Shown piece after piece: positions 57,283 to 64,000 of a stretch of DNA of 64,000 nucleotides. The stretch's first letter is position 1. Each line of letters starts with the position of its first letter. The notes under the pieces are model-generated. The model had not been told where the DNA came from. It worked only from the letters and a program-made list of their open reading frames with translations, and ran no database searches. Both the position numbers and the translations under genes were made by a program. Source of the stretch: Marinobacter salexigens (lineage in GTDB: Bacteria > Pseudomonadota > Gammaproteobacteria > Pseudomonadales > Oleiphilaceae); the NCBI RefSeq assembly GCF_018860765.1, contig NZ_JAHKPV010000018.1, forward strand, positions 60,471 through 124,470. Reading direction: 5' to 3'.

Positions 57283-58776
57283 ATGAACTTCAGCCTGAAT
57301 AGTACTGCCATTACGAGCACCAAAGCCGACTGCCTAGTTGTCGCCCTTCCGGAACAAGGCGACTGGCCAGCCTCTACCACCGAGGCCGACGGCGCATTAG
57401 GCGGGCTGATCAGCAAGCTCCAGAAAGCCGGTGATATTAACGGCAAAAATGCTGAGACAATTCAGGTGCCACTCGTCGATCAGCCATGGAGCAGATTACT
57501 TGTGGTTGGCACAGGAAAGGATGCCGAACGCAACAGCGCATACTTCCGCAAAGCATTGATTGCAATGGTGGGCACCCTTAAAGACGGCCCTTCAAAAAGC
57601 GTACTAATTACCCTGACCGACACCAAGGTAACCGGTAACGAAAATGTCAGCTCTGAACAAGCAAAACTCAGCTTGATTGGCCGTACTCTCGAGGACCAAC
57701 TCTACATTTTCAGCGAATTTAAAAGCGAAAAACCGACCGCCCGCAAACTCAACAAGGTTTTAGTGAACGCGTCAGAGGCGGGCAAAGCTCAAAAAGAAGC
57801 CTTTAATCTGGGGTTGGCAACGGGTCGCGGCATGAACCTAGCCCGTGACTTGGGCAATATGCCACCGAACATCTGCCACCCTTCATGGCTGGCAGAGCGA
57901 GCCCACAAATTGGCTACTGAGCACGACTGCATCAAGACCGAAGTGCTTGATGAAAAGCAAATGAAAGAACTCGGCATGAACTCCCTTCTGGCCGTTGGTC
58001 AGGGTAGCGCTCAGCCACCTCGCCTGATCATCATGGAATACCGCGGCGGCAATGCTGAAGACAAGCCTCATGTTCTGGTAGGTAAAGGCATTACCTTTGA
58101 TACGGGCGGCATCAGCCTCAAGCCGGGCGCTGGCATGGATGAAATGAAATACGACATGGGCGGCTCTGCCTCTGTATTCGGCGCCATACAAGTTCTTGCG
58201 GAAACCCAACCCAAAATCAACGTGGTTGCAGTTATCGCTGCCGCTGAAAACATGCCAGATGGTAATGCTAGCCGCCCCGGCGATATCGTAACCACCATGT
58301 CTGGACAAACGGTAGAGATCCTCAACACCGACGCTGAAGGCCGTCTGGTTTTGTGCGATGCCCTCACCTATGTGAAGAAGTTTGATCCGGAGGTGGTCAT
58401 TGATCTTGCGACACTTACCGGTGCCTGCATCATTGCACTTGGCCATGAGACAACAGGCCTGATGGCAAACAACGACGATCTGGCCAACGAACTGCTGGCT
58501 GCGGGTGAGCGGGCGAGTGACAAAGCCTGGCGCCTGCCCATTTGGGATGAGTACCAGAGCCTGTTGGACAGCAACTTTGCAGATATGGCGAACATCGGTG
58601 GCCGCACCGCGGGTACCATTACCGCGGCCTGCTTCTTGGCACGCTTCACCAAAGAGTACCGCTGGGCGCATCTGGACATCGCTGGCACTGCTTGGCACTC
58701 AGGTAAAGCCAAAGGCTCTTCTGGCCGTCCGGTTCCCCTGCTGGTCGACTACCTGATGTCCCACGCTGGACAATAA
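57283..58776 (+). CDS. pepA: Leucyl (cytosol) aminopeptidase PepA
   Basis: A 497-residue M17 metallo-aminopeptidase. The start ATG 57283 follows AAAGGAG. A start 87 bp upstream is open but less convincing. The C-terminal catalytic domain has the metal ligands in VGKGITFDTGGISLKPGAGMDEMKYDMGGSASV and NTDAEGRLVLCDAL, and KAKGSSGRPVPLLVDYL closes the protein. In E. coli PepA also binds DNA in Xer recombination. holC starts in the TAATG overlap with its stop. Confidence 0.95.
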   Translation: MNFSLNSTAITSTKADCLVVALPEQGDWPASTTEADGALGGLISKLQKAGDINGKNAETIQVPLVDQPWSRLLVVGTGKDAERNSAYFRKALIAMVGTLKDGPSKSVLITLTDTKVTGNENVSSEQAKLSLIGRTLEDQLYIFSEFKSEKPTARKLNKVLVNASEAGKAQKEAFNLGLATGRGMNLARDLGNMPPNICHPSWLAERAHKLATEHDCIKTEVLDEKQMKELGMNSLLAVGQGSAQPPRLIIMEYRGGNAEDKPHVLVGKGITFDTGGISLKPGAGMDEMKYDMGGSASVFGAIQVLAETQPKINVVAVIAAAENMPDGNASRPGDIVTTMSGQTVEILNTDAEGRLVLCDALTYVKKFDPEVVIDLATLTGACIIALGHETTGLMANNDDLANELLAAGERASDKAWRLPIWDEYQSLLDSNFADMANIGGRTAGTITAACFLARFTKEYRWAHLDIAGTAWHSGKAKGSSGRPVPLLVDYLMSHAGQ

Positions 58777-59291
58777 TGGAAAGTAATTCCGCACCAACAG
58801 CCGGCAGCCCTGCTGCCGGCGGCTCTCGGCCTGCGTCTGCACAGGAAGATCAAAACCAGCGCTACTGGTTTCATATTCTCCTGCAAGACACCCCTGCAGC
58901 CCGCCACCTGCACGCCACCAAGCTTGTGAGCAAGGCCTGGCAGCAGGGCGACCGGGTGTGCATTGTGTGTGACACTCAGCAACAAGCTGAAGAGCTGGAT
59001 GAACTGATCTGGAGCTTCAGCCCGGATGCGTTTATCCCGCACAGTGTCATTCCCGATTCGGCCACACCCTGTGCTGATCCTGTTGGCATACTGCTTTGCC
59101 CGCCAGTTGCGGAAGATTGGGATACAGTGATCATTCTCTCCGAGACGCTTCCTGCGAACGCAGACAAATTCAAACGCCTCGCCTTGGTGGCCCATAACGA
59201 TCCCGCCGTTCTCAATCAGGCTCGATCGCACTTCAGGCAGCTCAGGGCGCTGGGGATTGAGCCTCGGGTTCACGATCAGAGAAAGCGCTAG
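58776..59291 (+). CDS. holC: DNA polymerase III chi subunit
   Basis: A 171-residue protein. The chi fold begins near residue 29 (RYWFHILLQDTPAARHLHATKLVSKAW), followed by DRVCIVCDTQQQAEELDELIWSF and FIPHSVI, the region that contacts SSB. The first 28 residues (MESNSAPTAGSPAAGGSRPA) are a low-complexity extension not seen in E. coli chi. The ATG overlaps the pepA stop. pepA-holC-valS is a common gammaproteobacterial order. Confidence 0.9.
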   Translation: MESNSAPTAGSPAAGGSRPASAQEDQNQRYWFHILLQDTPAARHLHATKLVSKAWQQGDRVCIVCDTQQQAEELDELIWSFSPDAFIPHSVIPDSATPCADPVGILLCPPVAEDWDTVIILSETLPANADKFKRLALVAHNDPAVLNQARSHFRQLRALGIEPRVHDQRKR

Positions 59292-59401
59292 ATTCGTAAC
59301 AGGTGCAAACCGGCGGATGTGAAAGCCTTTCACATCCACCGGCACCGACTTTGTGCTGGCCTCCTCAACGCCCAAGGTTCGCCCGATAACAACCGAACAT
59401 G

Positions 59402-59407
59402 TATAAT
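59402..59407 (+). promoter_or_regulatory. Consensus -10 box upstream of valS
   Basis: TATAAT stands 53 bp before the valS ATG in the 169-bp gap after holC. A weak -35 (TTCGCC, 59378-59383) is 18 bp upstream. It suggests that valS has its own promoter as well as read-through from pepA-holC. Confidence 0.45.
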
Positions 59408-59460
59408 CCAGTGTTTCAATTTCCCCTTGTGAATCAATCAAACGGTCGCCAGAAAAACCC

Positions 59461-62313
59461 ATGGAAAAAACCTACCAGCCAGAAAACATTGAGCGCCAGT
59501 GGTACGAAAACTGGGAATCCAAAGGCTACTTCCGCCCCAGTGGAGAGGGCGAGTCCTACAGCATCGCTATCCCGCCTCCCAATGTGACCGGCAGCCTGCA
59601 CATGGGTCATGCCTTCCAGCACACCATCATGGACACCCTCACCCGCTACAAGCGTATGCAGGGTCACAACACCCTGTGGCAGGTAGGCAGTGACCACGCA
59701 GGCATTGCTACCCAAATGGTGGTTGAGCGCAAACTGGCTGCGGAAGAAGGCAAAACCCGCCACGATCTGGGCCGCGATGAGTTCATCAAACGCATTTGGG
59801 ACTGGAAAGAAGAATCTGGCGGTACCATTACCGGCCAGATGCGCCGGCTGGGCAACTCGGTTGACTGGGACACCGAACGCTTCACCATGGACGACGGCTT
59901 TTACAAAGCTGTACAGGAAGTGTTTATTCGCCTGTACGAAGACGGCCTGGTATACCGAGGCAAGCGTTTGGTGAACTGGGATCCAAAGCTGCACACCGCC
60001 ATTTCCGATCTGGAAGTTGAGAACAAGGAAGAGAAAGGCTTTTTCTGGCACCTGCGTTATCCGCTGGCCGACGGCGCCACCACGCAAGATGGCAAAGACT
60101 ATCTGGTGGTAGCCACAACCCGCCCGGAAACCATGCTAGGCGATACCGCAGTCGCCGTTCATCCGGACGACGAGCGTTACCAGCACCTGATTGGCAAATT
60201 CGTGATGCTGCCGTTGGTAAACCGCCGCATTCCGGTGATTGCCGACCATCACGCCGACCCCGAGAAAGGTTCCGGCTGTGTGAAAATTACGCCAGCACAC
60301 GACTTTAACGACTATGCCGTAGGCAAACGCAACAACCTGCCGATGATGAACGTGCTGACGCAGGATGCAGACATCCGTGAGCAAGCCGAAATCTTCAATA
60401 GCGACGGTACAGAAAACACTGAGTTGGATGCCAGCCTGCCCGCAGCCTATGCCGGACTGACCCGTGAAGACGGCCGCAAGCAGATCGTTGCTGATATGGA
60501 AGCCGCCGGCCTCGTTCAGCAAGTGGAAGATCACGTACTGAGCGTACCCCGTGGTGACCGCTCTGGCCTGATCATCGAGCCGATGCTGACCGATCAGTGG
60601 TTTGCTGATGCCAAAAAGCTGGCTGAGCCTGCCATTGAGGCGGTCGAAGACGGTCGCATTCAATTTGTGCCCAAGCAGTATGAGAACATGTACTTCTCCT
60701 GGATGCGCGACATTCAGGACTGGTGTATTTCCCGCCAGCTATGGTGGGGCCACCGCATTCCTGCCTGGTACGACGCCGAGGGCAATATCTACGTTGGCCG
60801 CAGTGAAGATGAAGTTCGTCAGAAACACAATCTGGCTCCAGACGTTGCGCTGAAACAGGACGACGATGTTCTCGATACATGGTTCAGCTCTGCACTTTGG
60901 ACCTTCGGCACATTGGGCTGGCCAGAAATTACCGAGCGCCTGAAGACGTTCCATCCTACCGATGTTCTGGTGACAGGCTTTGATATCATTTTCTTCTGGG
61001 TTGCCCGGATGATCATGATGACCATGCACTTCATGAAAAATGAAGACGGCACCCCGCAAGTTCCCTTCAAAACGGTGTATGTAACTGGCCTGATCCGCGA
61101 CGAGCACGGCGACAAGATGTCCAAATCCAAGGGCAACGTAATTGACCCATTGGACATGATCGACGGCATCGATCTTGCCCCACTGCTAGAAAAGCGCACC
61201 GGCAACATGATGCAGCCCAAGCTGGCGAAGAAAATTGCCAAACAGACCGAAAAGGAATTCCCGGAAGGTATTTCTGCCCACGGTACCGATGCGCTGCGTT
61301 TCACTCTGGCAGCGATGGCTACGACCGGTCGTGATATCAACTGGGATATGAAGCGTCTGGAAGGCTACCGCAACTTCTGCAACAAACTGTGGAACGCTGC
61401 CCGTTACGTGCTGATGAATGTAGAAGGCGAAGACTGCGGTGTGAATGGCGAGGCAGTAGAGCTGTCTTTGGCGGATCGATGGATTATCAGTGCGCTGCAG
61501 CAGTGCGAGCAAGATGTAACCCGCCACTTAGATCAGTACCGTTTCGATCTAGCATCCCATGCTTTGTATGAGTTCATCTGGAACGAATACTGCGACTGGT
61601 ATCTCGAGCTATCCAAGCCTTGCCTGAGCGACGATAGTGGCAGTGTTGAGGCGAAGCGCGGCACCCGCCGCACTCTGGTTCGCGTACTGGAAACCGTTCT
61701 GCGTCTGGCGCACCCGATCATGCCTTTTATAACGGAAGAAATCTGGCAGCGCATTGCACCGCTGGCTGGCAAATCCGGCGACAGCATCATGTTGCAGCCT
61801 TTCCCGCAGGTAGATACCAGCAAGCACGATGCTAAAGCCGTCGAAGACATTGAATGGCTGAAGGGTGTGATTGTGGCGGTGCGTAACATTCGCGGCGAGA
61901 TGAACATTTCCCCGGCGAAGAAAATTCCGGTTCTGTTCCGTGGCAACAGTGCGGAAGGTCAGCGCCGGATGAATGAAAATCGTCAGTTCCTAAGTTCTCT
62001 GGCCAAGCTCGAAAGTCTGGAATGGTTAGAGGGCGACAAGGCACCCATGTGTGCCACTCAGCTAGTTGGTGATATGGAAGTGTTGGTGCCTATGGCGGGG
62101 CTGATCGATAAGGATGCGGAGCTGAAGCGTCTGGACAAGGAGCTTGAGCGTTTGCAGAAGGAGATTGGACGCCTTGAGGGTAAGCTGAATAATGAGAAGT
62201 TTACTGCGAAGGCGCCTGCGGAAGTGGTTGCCAAGGAGCAGGAGAAGCTGGCTGAAGTTCAGGGGAATTTGGGCCGATTGCAGCAACAGCGCGCAGATAT
62301 TGAGGCCATGTAG
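59461..62313 (+). CDS. valS: Valyl-tRNA synthetase
   Basis: A 950-residue class I synthetase. The HIGH-type motif HMGH is at residues 47-50 ([15 protein letters not shown]). The editing domain contains [22 protein letters not shown] is at about 552-556 ([13 protein letters not shown]), and the anticodon-binding domain follows. The end ([23 protein letters not shown]) is the coiled-coil arm typical of ValRS. The length matches E. coli (951). panE begins 2 bp after the stop. Confidence 0.97.
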   Translation: MEKTYQPENIERQWYENWESKGYFRPSGEGESYSIAIPPPNVTGSLHMGHAFQHTIMDTLTRYKRMQGHNTLWQVGSDHAGIATQMVVERKLAAEEGKTRHDLGRDEFIKRIWDWKEESGGTITGQMRRLGNSVDWDTERFTMDDGFYKAVQEVFIRLYEDGLVYRGKRLVNWDPKLHTAISDLEVENKEEKGFFWHLRYPLADGATTQDGKDYLVVATTRPETMLGDTAVAVHPDDERYQHLIGKFVMLPLVNRRIPVIADHHADPEKGSGCVKITPAHDFNDYAVGKRNNLPMMNVLTQDADIREQAEIFNSDGTENTELDASLPAAYAGLTREDGRKQIVADMEAAGLVQQVEDHVLSVPRGDRSGLIIEPMLTDQWFADAKKLAEPAIEAVEDGRIQFVPKQYENMYFSWMRDIQDWCISRQLWWGHRIPAWYDAEGNIYVGRSEDEVRQKHNLAPDVALKQDDDVLDTWFSSALWTFGTLGWPEITERLKTFHPTDVLVTGFDIIFFWVARMIMMTMHFMKNEDGTPQVPFKTVYVTGLIRDEHGDKMSKSKGNVIDPLDMIDGIDLAPLLEKRTGNMMQPKLAKKIAKQTEKEFPEGISAHGTDALRFTLAAMATTGRDINWDMKRLEGYRNFCNKLWNAARYVLMNVEGEDCGVNGEAVELSLADRWIISALQQCEQDVTRHLDQYRFDLASHALYEFIWNEYCDWYLELSKPCLSDDSGSVEAKRGTRRTLVRVLETVLRLAHPIMPFITEEIWQRIAPLAGKSGDSIMLQPFPQVDTSKHDAKAVEDIEWLKGVIVAVRNIRGEMNISPAKKIPVLFRGNSAEGQRRMNENRQFLSSLAKLESLEWLEGDKAPMCATQLVGDMEVLVPMAGLIDKDAELKRLDKELERLQKEIGRLEGKLNNEKFTAKAPAEVVAKEQEKLAEVQGNLGRLQQQRADIEAM

Positions 62314-62315
62314 GC

Positions 62316-63338
62316 ATGGTGTCTGCGGATGAGCGTTCCGGGAGTGGCAGGGTGATTGCCATTCTTGGAGCGGGTTCTTTGGGGCGGCTTTGGGCCGCCC
62401 TTTTGCCTTCCGGGCATTGTGGTTTCTTGCCTCGGCCTGAGCACGCTTCTCGGTTTATGAGAAGCATCAGCCGTCAGGATCTCCCTCCCGAAACACGCTG
62501 TGAATACGTCCTTGTACGCTCTGTTCCGCCATCCATGGCTCCACAAGGTTTCGGGAGGGAGATCCTGACGGCTTCACCGGTATCTGGTGATGCCCGCATC
62601 CACGTTAGCCTACCTTGGCTTGAGTCAACCGAGAGCATCGAGCTTCTGCTTGTAACAACTAAGGCTGGCGATACGCTTAAAGCTTTGGGAAGCTGGCTAC
62701 AGCACACTCCGATTGGCACACCCATTGTCTTATTTCAAAACGGATTAGGTAGCCAGCAGGCAGTTGCCGAACGCTGGCCGGAGCGGCCGATTTTAGCGGC
62801 CAGCACTACCGAAGGAGCGAACCGCCCTTCCCCTGAAGTATTGGTTCACGCCGGAGCCGGTGATACCTGGGTGGGCGCGCTTACGGCTAGTGCCGTTTAC
62901 CACACCGCGAGTGTTGTTCAACAGTTGGCTGAAACGGGTTTACAGATCCATGCTGAGGAGAGCATTCTGCAGCGGCTTTGGCAGAAGCTGGTGGTCAACG
63001 CGGGGATAAATCCGTTTACCGCCCTGCTCGACTGCCCTAACGGAGACATTCTGAACTCACCTCTTTACCAGCAGAACATTGATGGGCTTTGCTCGGAGAT
63101 ATCTGTTTTGTTGGAAGCTGAGACCTCAGAAGCCATTGCGCCGGAGGTTCTTCGGGAGCGTATAGAAACTGTGGCGAGAAACACCGCCAGCAATACGTCT
63201 TCCATGCGCGCGGATGTTTTGGCGGGCCGTAAAACTGAGATTGACTATATCAACGGCTATCTTGTGCAGTGCGGAAAGCGCCATGGTATTGCTACGCCGG
63301 TAAACCAAATGCTGACCGAGCGAGTAAAAGGTCTCTAA
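62316..63338 (+). CDS. panE: 2-Dehydropantoate 2-reductase with in-frame repeat insertion
   Basis: A 340-residue ketopantoate reductase, which makes pantoate with NADPH for coenzyme A. The NADP-binding ILGAGSLGRLWAALL is near residue 13. LLLVTTKAGDT, VLFQNGLGSQQAVAERWP, and WQKLVVNAGINPFTALLDCPNG (catalytic Lys region) follow, then TSSMRADVLAGRKTEIDYINGY at the substrate end. Between residues about 52 and 87 the protein carries 35 extra residues encoded by an inverted-repeat element, and without it the length would be the usual ~300. The start could be GTG or ATG nearby; ATG 62316 is used. Whether the enzyme stays active is unknown; the insertion lies in the loop after the first Rossmann strand. 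Confidence 0.85.
   Translation: MVSADERSGSGRVIAILGAGSLGRLWAALLPSGHCGFLPRPEHASRFMRSISRQDLPPETRCEYVLVRSVPPSMAPQGFGREILTASPVSGDARIHVSLPWLESTESIELLLVTTKAGDTLKALGSWLQHTPIGTPIVLFQNGLGSQQAVAERWPERPILAASTTEGANRPSPEVLVHAGAGDTWVGALTASAVYHTASVVQQLAETGLQIHAEESILQRLWQKLVVNAGINPFTALLDCPNGDILNSPLYQQNIDGLCSEISVLLEAETSEAIAPEVLRERIETVARNTASNTSSMRADVLAGRKTEIDYINGYLVQCGKRHGIATPVNQMLTERVKGL
62469..62573. mobile_element. 105-bp inverted-repeat element inserted in frame in panE
   Basis: A perfect 26-bp inverted repeat bounds the segment: AGCCGTCAGGATCTCCCTCC... at 62469-62494 and its exact reverse complement at 62548-62573. The 53-bp centre holds AATACGTCCTTGTACG and CCGCCATCCATGGC, two further partial palindromes. 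Total length is 105 bp, exactly 35 codons, with no stop in the panE frame. It has no transposase and looks like a MITE or large REP-type palindrome. I see no second copy in this window. Confidence 0.75.
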
Positions 63339-63376
63339 CGCTTTAAATAAATGGGTTTTAAACAGGAGCACTCTTC

Positions 63377-63934
63377 ATGGGCAACCGCCTTTCCAAGATT
63401 TACACCCGCACCGGTGACGATGGCACCACCGGCTTGGCCGATGGTAATCGTATTGCCAAAAACGCTCAGCGTGTTGAGGCCATGGGCATGGCTGATGAAT
63501 TGAACTGCCATATCGGCCTACTGATTGAAACCTTGGACAGCGACGACGAGATGCTGGAATCCATGCGCCGCATTCAACACCACCTGTTTGATCTGGGCGG
63601 TGAATTTGCGATTCCGGGAAGCAAAGCTATCACTGAAGATCATATTAGCTGGCTGGAAAACCTACTGGATGAAATGAACGAACCCCTCCCTCCTCTGAAA
63701 AACTTCATTCTACCCGGCGGAAGCCCGGCTGCAGCTCAGTGCCACTTAGCCCGCGCCGTTTGCCGACGAGCAGAGCGTGTGGTGGTAGCCCTCAGCCATG
63801 AGGACTCCATCAACCCGCTGGGACGCCAGTATCTGAACCGTTTATCAGACTTGTTGTTTGTAGCTTCAAGGGTGTTAGCACGCCGGAAAGGCGCTGAAGA
63901 GATTCTGTGGGACCAGAAAAAATCTGGTATGTAG
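63377..63934 (+). CDS. Cob(I)alamin adenosyltransferase, PduO type
   Basis: A 185-residue enzyme that transfers the adenosyl group of ATP to cob(I)alamin to give coenzyme B12. The family blocks are KIYTRTGDDGTTGLADGNRI (ATP-binding), RVEAMGMADELNCHIGLL, ILPGGSPAAAQCHLARAVCRRAER and NRLSDLLFVASRVLAR. AGGAG lies before the ATG. It starts 38 bp after panE. The last 66 bases of the window show no feature I can support. Confidence 0.93.
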   Translation: MGNRLSKIYTRTGDDGTTGLADGNRIAKNAQRVEAMGMADELNCHIGLLIETLDSDDEMLESMRRIQHHLFDLGGEFAIPGSKAITEDHISWLENLLDEMNEPLPPLKNFILPGGSPAAAQCHLARAVCRRAERVVVALSHEDSINPLGRQYLNRLSDLLFVASRVLARRKGAEEILWDQKKSGM

Positions 63935-64000
63935 CGTTCGCCAAGCCTTAAAAATGCGAGACGGCTTGCTCCAAAACCAGGCCAAGTGGGGCGCTGAGAC

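Noticed and set aside
57883..58698. 271-codon minus-strand open frame
   Set aside because: It is antisense to the catalytic half of pepA and carries no recognisable features.

Overview
The window looks like chromosomal DNA of a marine gammaproteobacterium close to Marinobacter. The grounds are the gyrA-serC-pheA-hisC-tyrA/aroA-cmk-rpsA supraoperon with a fused prephenate dehydrogenase/EPSP synthase, the alaS-lysC-csrA-tRNA-Ser-tRNA-Arg order, an oadGAB sodium pump, an imuA-imuB-dnaE2 mutasome and the general protein sequences. This assignment is inference from gene content; no database was searched. Almost all of the DNA is coding. I see no CRISPR array, insertion sequence, rRNA or prophage.

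Layout. Positions 1-9179 (minus strand) hold the aromatic amino acid/serine/histidine supraoperon running from gyrA down to the first codons of rpsA. 9304-12355 holds purU, then divergent ggt and a small YkoF-like protein. 12602-19412 is a surface region: a secreted tail-collar-domain protein and a 1956-residue RTX adhesin with an N-terminal DUF4347 domain, cadherin-like repeats and two DUF4214 domains. 19450-21859 holds a ZIP transporter, a YghU-type glutathione transferase, a DUF2897 small membrane protein and phhB. 21952-27248 is the SOS mutagenesis cassette imuA-imuB-dnaE2 under a perfect-arm LexA box. 27242-31618 is a siderophore-use module: periplasmic esterase, TonB-dependent receptor and a divergent AraC regulator. 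31671-35104 is oadGAB, followed by dbpA and a DUF2058 gene.

37454-40280 is a decaying, rearranged stretch. An MCP 3' remnant and a dsbD 3' remnant flank pxpA. The remaining dsb operon keeps an intact TlpA-like gene, but its dsbG is broken by an in-frame TGA at the position of a conserved Trp. 40595-44176 is a TRAP transporter operon (dctPQM) with a MarR-type regulator. 44205-49198 is a tetrathionate reductase operon in ttrB-C-A order. 49394-54163 holds tRNA-Arg, tRNA-Ser, csrA, lysC and alaS. 54320-57034 holds an RDD protein and lptG/lptF. 57283-63934 holds pepA, holC, valS, panE and a cobalamin adenosyltransferase.

Most operons are ordinary. The observations most worth a second look are a 105-bp element with 26-bp perfect inverted arms inserted in frame inside panE, the nonsense codon in dsbG together with the lost dsbD, an 11-bp-arm palindrome flanked by 9-bp direct repeats ahead of oadGAB, and the large adhesin with its neighbouring collar-domain protein.
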